11,819 nt of DNA, from NCBI GenBank assembly GCA_021775275.1, contig JAJFIE010000202.1:1-11819 (forward strand). Reading direction: 5' to 3'. The position numbers and the translations under genes were made by a program. Under the pieces are notes generated by a model that saw only the letters and a list, made by a program, of their open reading frames with translations, ran no database searches and was not told the origin of the DNA. Every line of letters starts with the position of its first letter. The first letter of the stretch is position 1. Source of the stretch: Rhodospirillales bacterium (GTDB taxonomy: Bacteria > Pseudomonadota > Alphaproteobacteria > Rhodospirillales > Casp-alpha2). Positions 8,791-11,819 of the stretch are shown here, in pieces.

Positions 8791-8819
8791 GCGGGTTCAA
8801 ATATATCTACCGGACCCGC
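8791..8819 (-). promoter_or_regulatory. Inverted repeat around a -10-like box upstream of accA
   Basis: GCGGGT at 8791-8796 and ACCCGC at 8814-8819 form a 6-bp inverted repeat about 40-70 bp before the accA start. Between the arms, read on the minus strand, lies TATATT, which matches the -10 consensus at five positions. A poor TTGCAC precedes it after only 15 bp. It could be a promoter under an operator, or a chance arrangement. The rest of the 275-bp accA/regulator gap has a second small repeat, CTGTG/CACAG at 8944-8958, and no visible gene. Confidence 0.25.
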
Positions 8820-9012
8820 TGTGCAATCCAGATTAACATTTTTCCAGACTGAAAGAACAACAGGGAATGGACGATTACCCAAAAATATCAATGCGTCTGG
8901 GTGGGGATAAGTACTCGAACTGCATAAAGAACTTTGATACAAACTGTGCACTTCACAGGACGCGGGAACATGGCGTTTATCATGTTTTCCCCGATCATTG
9001 CCGGATATTTGA

Positions 9013-9030
9013 GAGGGGGATGAATAGGTG
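9013..9030 (+). promoter_or_regulatory. Ribosome site and GTG start with an overlapping three-codon ORF
   Basis: The purine run AGAGGGGG ends eight bases before the GTG at 9028, and an in-frame TAG at 9025-9027 rules out any start further upstream. An ATG at 9020-9022 abuts the purine run and opens a tiny frame (ATG AAT AGG TGA) whose stop overlaps the GTG as GTGA. The ATG is too close to the purines to use them well, so the GTG is the likely start. Confidence 0.6.
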
Positions 9031-11130
9031 AGTGCTGAGCGCCCGGCCCGAATTCTGGTTGTTGATGACAACGCGCTGAACAGGCATCTGTTGGAACAGC
9101 AGTTGGCCATCCATCAGTACGATGTCGCCACCGCTGATGGCGGGCTTGAGGCTGTCCGGTTGATGGAAACCGAACCTTTCGATCTGGTGTTGCTTGATGT
9201 GATGATGCCCGATCTCGACGGGTACGGGGTGCTTGATAAAATCCGCCAGACAAAGACATCTCTTGAATTGCCAATTATCATGGCGACCGCGCGTGACGAC
9301 AGTGCCGACATCGTCATGGCATTGCGTCATGGCGCCAATGATTATGTCACCAAACCTATCGATATCGCCGTTGCAATTGCACGTATTGCAACCCACCTCA
9401 CTGTGACCCGAATCAGCAATGATTTGCGGGTCAGCGAAGAGCGCCTGAACTTGGCCATGAAAGGCACCAGTGACGGATTGTGGGACTGGGATTTGGTCCA
9501 TGATACAATTTTCTATTCCGAGCGATGGAAAGCCATTCTTGGATATGGCGAAGAAGAAATCGGTAATGCCCTGGAAGAATGGTTCTCCCGCATTCACCCC
9601 GATGAACTTGGCCAGTTAAAGACAACCATCGACGACCATCTGGGCGGCAAGACCGACCACTGTCAGATGGAGTGCCGCATGCTTAATAAAGACAGCAACT
9701 ATGTCTGGGCCGTAATCCGTGGCGTGGCTGTCTTCAACCCGGACGGAGACGCTGTTCGCTTCGCCGGCTCCATGACAGATGTTACGCACCAAAAGACATT
9801 TGATCCTCTGACGGGGCTACCTAGCCGGGTTCTGTTTTCTGACCGTGTCGAACGCACACTCGCTTACAGTCAACGCTCCAAAAACTACGATTTCGCCGTC
9901 ATCATACTGCACCTGAACGCGCATGCGAAAATCAGCGCCAGCCTGGGGCCTGTGGCGACGGAAGAGTTTCTGAACACATCGGCCCGGCGCATTACCGGTC
10001 TGTTGGACAATGAGGATTTAGTTCCCGGTATCTCCCCTGAGAATGTCACCGTCACCCGGTTCGAAGGCGCCGAATATGCCGTGCTGACAGAGTTCGCGGA
10101 AACACCTGCTGATGTCTCGCGACTGGCCGAGGAAATCAAATCTGTCCTTTCACAACCGTTCGCCCTGAATGGACAGGAAGTCTATACAACCGTTTCCATG
10201 GGCATCTCACTGGGTGGCCCCAATTACCGGGTCACTGAGGAAATATTGCGCGACGCCGGCGTCGCCCTGGAACGCGCCAAATTCAATGCCTCTGGAGCTG
10301 TCGAAATTTTCGATACCGAGATGCATCAACTCGCCCTTGACCGCCTGAAGATGGAGGCCGACCTGCGCCGCGCTATTTCCAAAAACGAGTTGGTGTTTCA
10401 TTGCCAACCTGTTGTTCGGGTCGATACAGGAGAGATTTGTGGTTTCGAGGCCCTGGCGCGCTGGGATAATGCGCAACGTGGATTGGTTTCCCCTGTGGTT
10501 TTCATCCCTCTTGCGGAACAACTGGGCATCATTGACGAGATTGATGACTGGATCATGCGGGCGGCATGCCATTTCCAACAGGAACTGATCGAAAAGGGTC
10601 TGCCGAAGATCGATGTCGCCGTTAACCTATCCGTTCGTGAACTCCAGTCTACAAATCTGGAATACAGGGTGGATAAGCTGATCAAGGATACCGGTGTTGA
10701 CCCCAAGTTTGTGGAAATGGAAGTTACGGAATCCATCTTCATGCAGGAGATTGAACAAACCGTGTTCCTGCTCCAGCGGCTTTCAGCTAAAGGAATCCGC
10801 TTCTCCATCGACGATTTCGGGACGGGATACTCATCCCTGGCCTATCTGCGCCGGCTACCGGTATCCGTTTTGAAGATCGACAAGTCGTTTATTTCAGATA
10901 TAGAAAATGGCGAAGAAGCGCGCTCCATTGTTTCCAGCATCATCAGTATGGCGCACAAACTTGGCCTGGAGGTTATCGCCGAAGGGATCGAGGAAATTGA
11001 GCAGTGCGATTTTATCCAACATGAAACATGTGATCGTGCGCAAGGTTATTACTTCAGCAAACCCTTGCCGCCGGAAGATTTCGAGGCGCTATTGCGTAAA
11101 CAGATCGAAGACAATAGCGATGCAGAATAA
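9028..11130 (+). CDS. REC-PAS-GGDEF(degenerate)-EAL response regulator, predicted c-di-GMP phosphodiesterase
   Basis: The 700-residue protein has four domains. REC (about 8-125) has Asp13/Asp14, phospho-acceptor Asp57, Thr87 and Lys109, all intact. PAS (about 139-250) includes the SDGLWDWDL and HPDE landmarks and may bind a ligand or cofactor. GGDEF (about 258-425) keeps DPLTGLPSR, but its active-site motif is EGAEY at 346-350 and the first metal Asp is His295 in LHLN, so it should not make c-di-GMP. EAL (about 442-690) keeps Glu474 of EAL, Asn533, Glu565/Glu568 in EVTE, Asp595-Asp596 in DDFGTGYSS, Lys616, Glu652 and Gln672, the full set needed to hydrolyse c-di-GMP to pGpG. No signal peptide or membrane segment is present, so it is cytoplasmic. 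The dead GGDEF may sense GTP or pair domains. No histidine kinase is adjacent, so it is an orphan here. Translation starts at GTG. Confidence 0.93.
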   Translation: MSAERPARILVVDDNALNRHLLEQQLAIHQYDVATADGGLEAVRLMETEPFDLVLLDVMMPDLDGYGVLDKIRQTKTSLELPIIMATARDDSADIVMALRHGANDYVTKPIDIAVAIARIATHLTVTRISNDLRVSEERLNLAMKGTSDGLWDWDLVHDTIFYSERWKAILGYGEEEIGNALEEWFSRIHPDELGQLKTTIDDHLGGKTDHCQMECRMLNKDSNYVWAVIRGVAVFNPDGDAVRFAGSMTDVTHQKTFDPLTGLPSRVLFSDRVERTLAYSQRSKNYDFAVIILHLNAHAKISASLGPVATEEFLNTSARRITGLLDNEDLVPGISPENVTVTRFEGAEYAVLTEFAETPADVSRLAEEIKSVLSQPFALNGQEVYTTVSMGISLGGPNYRVTEEILRDAGVALERAKFNASGAVEIFDTEMHQLALDRLKMEADLRRAISKNELVFHCQPVVRVDTGEICGFEALARWDNAQRGLVSPVVFIPLAEQLGIIDEIDDWIMRAACHFQQELIEKGLPKIDVAVNLSVRELQSTNLEYRVDKLIKDTGVDPKFVEMEVTESIFMQEIEQTVFLLQRLSAKGIRFSIDDFGTGYSSLAYLRRLPVSVLKIDKSFISDIENGEEARSIVSSIISMAHKLGLEVIAEGIEEIEQCDFIQHETCDRAQGYYFSKPLPPEDFEALLRKQIEDNSDAE

Positions 11131-11170
11131 AAAAAACGCGGGCAAAAGATTAAACCCTTCCGCCCGCGCT
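11129..11170. terminator. Bidirectional rho-independent terminator
   Basis: CGCGGGC at 11137-11143 pairs with GCCCGCG at 11162-11168 around an 18-base loop. On the minus strand the stem is followed by eight T (11136-11129), a strong terminator for the malyl-CoA lyase gene. On the plus strand only C then TTTT follows, giving weaker termination for the regulator gene, whose TAA overlaps the A run. The long loop lowers the score a little. Confidence 0.8.
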
Positions 11171-11194
11171 TTTCGATTTCAATCTGCTTCCTGT

Positions 11195-11819
11195 TTATTC
11201 AGAGCCCGCTACCTGGGCGGCTTTCTCGACCATGACTTCGGCCTGACGGATGGAGGCGATATCGATCAGGCGGCCATCCAGTGCAACGGCGCCACGGCCT
11301 TCACGCTGGGCTTCTTCCATGGCTTCTATAATGCGCTTTGCTTTGGTCACTTCTTCCGCGCTTGGGCTGTACAACTCATTTGCCAGATCAACCTGACTTG
11401 GATGGATCGCCCATTTGCCCTCACAGCCCAGCGTTGATGCACGCTTGGCCTGCGCCGCATAACCATCAGGATCGGAGAAATCACCGAACGGTCCGTCAAT
11501 GGGACGCAATCCGTTGGCGCGAGCGGCAACGACCATCTTGGCGATAGGATAGTGCCACATGTCACCCCAGTGGATGTCGCGATTTCCTTCATCATCAGCA
11601 TCGGTTAGCACGTGGTAGTCGCGGTTCGGTCCACCAATCACAGTGGTTCGTGCTTTTGTCGAGGCCGCATAATCGGCCACACCAAAATGCAGGGACTCCA
11701 GACGCTTGCTCGATGAAGCGATGTCAAACAGGTTCGCCATGCCGAGCGCTGTTTCGATAATGAGCTCGAAGCCAATGCGTTTCGTCAGTTTCATGCCGTC
11801 TTCAATCTGGGTGCACATC
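11195..11819 (-). CDS. mcl1: Malyl-CoA lyase (HpcH/HpaI family), C-terminal part, truncated by window edge
   Basis: Enzymes of this type reversibly cleave (3S)-malyl-CoA to acetyl-CoA and glyoxylate, and beta-methylmalyl-CoA to propionyl-CoA and glyoxylate, with Mg2+. They act in glyoxylate assimilation, the ethylmalonyl-CoA pathway or the 3-hydroxypropionate cycle. About 208 C-terminal residues are visible of the family's roughly 320. The metal-ligand glutamate lies in FELIIETALG and the aspartate 27 residues later in HFGVADYAAS, the spacing expected for Mcl1. Further landmarks are DGPFGDFSDPDGY, CEGKWAIHPSQVDLANE and the C-terminal GRLIDIASIRQAEVMVEKA. The Met near the edge is internal, so the true start lies beyond 11819. 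A (3S)-malyl-CoA thioesterase or generic CoA-ester lyase paralogue cannot be excluded without the N-terminus. The strong terminator follows its stop. Confidence 0.88.
   Translation of the reverse strand, partial: MCTQIEDGMKLTKRIGFELIIETALGMANLFDIASSSKRLESLHFGVADYAASTKARTTVIGGPNRDYHVLTDADDEGNRDIHWGDMWHYPIAKMVVAARANGLRPIDGPFGDFSDPDGYAAQAKRASTLGCEGKWAIHPSQVDLANELYSPSAEEVTKAKRIIEAMEEAQREGRGAVALDGRLIDIASIRQAEVMVEKAAQVAGSE

Noticed and set aside
8757..9274. Minus-strand open frames across the accA/regulator gap (8757-9110, 8888-9274)
   Set aside because: They enter the conserved receiver domain in antisense, are Ser/Cys/Arg-rich without a domain, and have no ribosome site.
10907..11437. Plus-strand open frame of 176 codons spanning the end of the regulator, the terminator and the lyase
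   Set aside because: It crosses a strong terminator hairpin and overlaps two well-supported genes.

Overview
The window looks like chromosomal DNA of an alphaproteobacterium, probably Rhodospirillales-like. The grounds are the moderate GC content, the C/G-biased third codon positions, an AccA beginning with an alphaproteobacterial-type N-terminus, and a malyl-CoA lyase of the Rhodobacter Mcl1 type. The taxon is inferred from gene content only. No rRNA, tRNA, CRISPR array, insertion sequence or prophage gene is visible. Nearly every base belongs to a recognisable gene or a short intergenic gap.

Layout, left to right. The first 140 bases, minus strand, hold the N-terminus of a nitrile hydratase alpha subunit. 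It is divergent from secA (372-3095, +), which encodes a full-length Sec translocase ATPase. secA overlaps by 4 bp, stop to stop, with a 2-keto-4-pentenoate hydratase-like gene (3092-3901, -). That gene is coupled through TAATG to a small unrecognised gene (3901-4239, -), which may carry a frameshift at a six-G run. Divergently to the right, a plus-strand cluster follows: a DSD1/3-hydroxy-D-aspartate aldolase-like PLP enzyme (4366-5487), an EamA/DMT transporter (5587-6477) and a YihY/BrkB-family membrane protein (6537-7811). The last of these converges on accA (7796-8752, -) with a 16-bp palindromic overlap that contains both stop codons.

A 275-bp divergent intergenic region follows. Next is a four-domain REC-PAS-GGDEF-EAL protein (9028-11130, +) whose GGDEF domain is degenerate and whose EAL domain keeps all of its catalytic residues, so it is best read as a response-regulator c-di-GMP phosphodiesterase. 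A bidirectional terminator (11129-11170) separates it from the C-terminal two thirds of a malyl-CoA lyase (11195-11819, -), which runs off the right edge.

How the genes relate: secA and accA are housekeeping genes (protein export, fatty-acid synthesis). The others look like accessory carbon and nitrogen metabolism. Two of them, the hydroxyaspartate/D-threonine aldolase-like enzyme and the malyl-CoA lyase, belong to families that make or consume glyoxylate. They lie about 6 kb apart on opposite strands, so a functional link is only a suggestion. I found no coherent undescribed multi-gene system. The items most worth a second look are the possible frameshift in the unknown small gene, the dead-GGDEF/live-EAL regulator, and the stand-alone aldolase beside a transporter.
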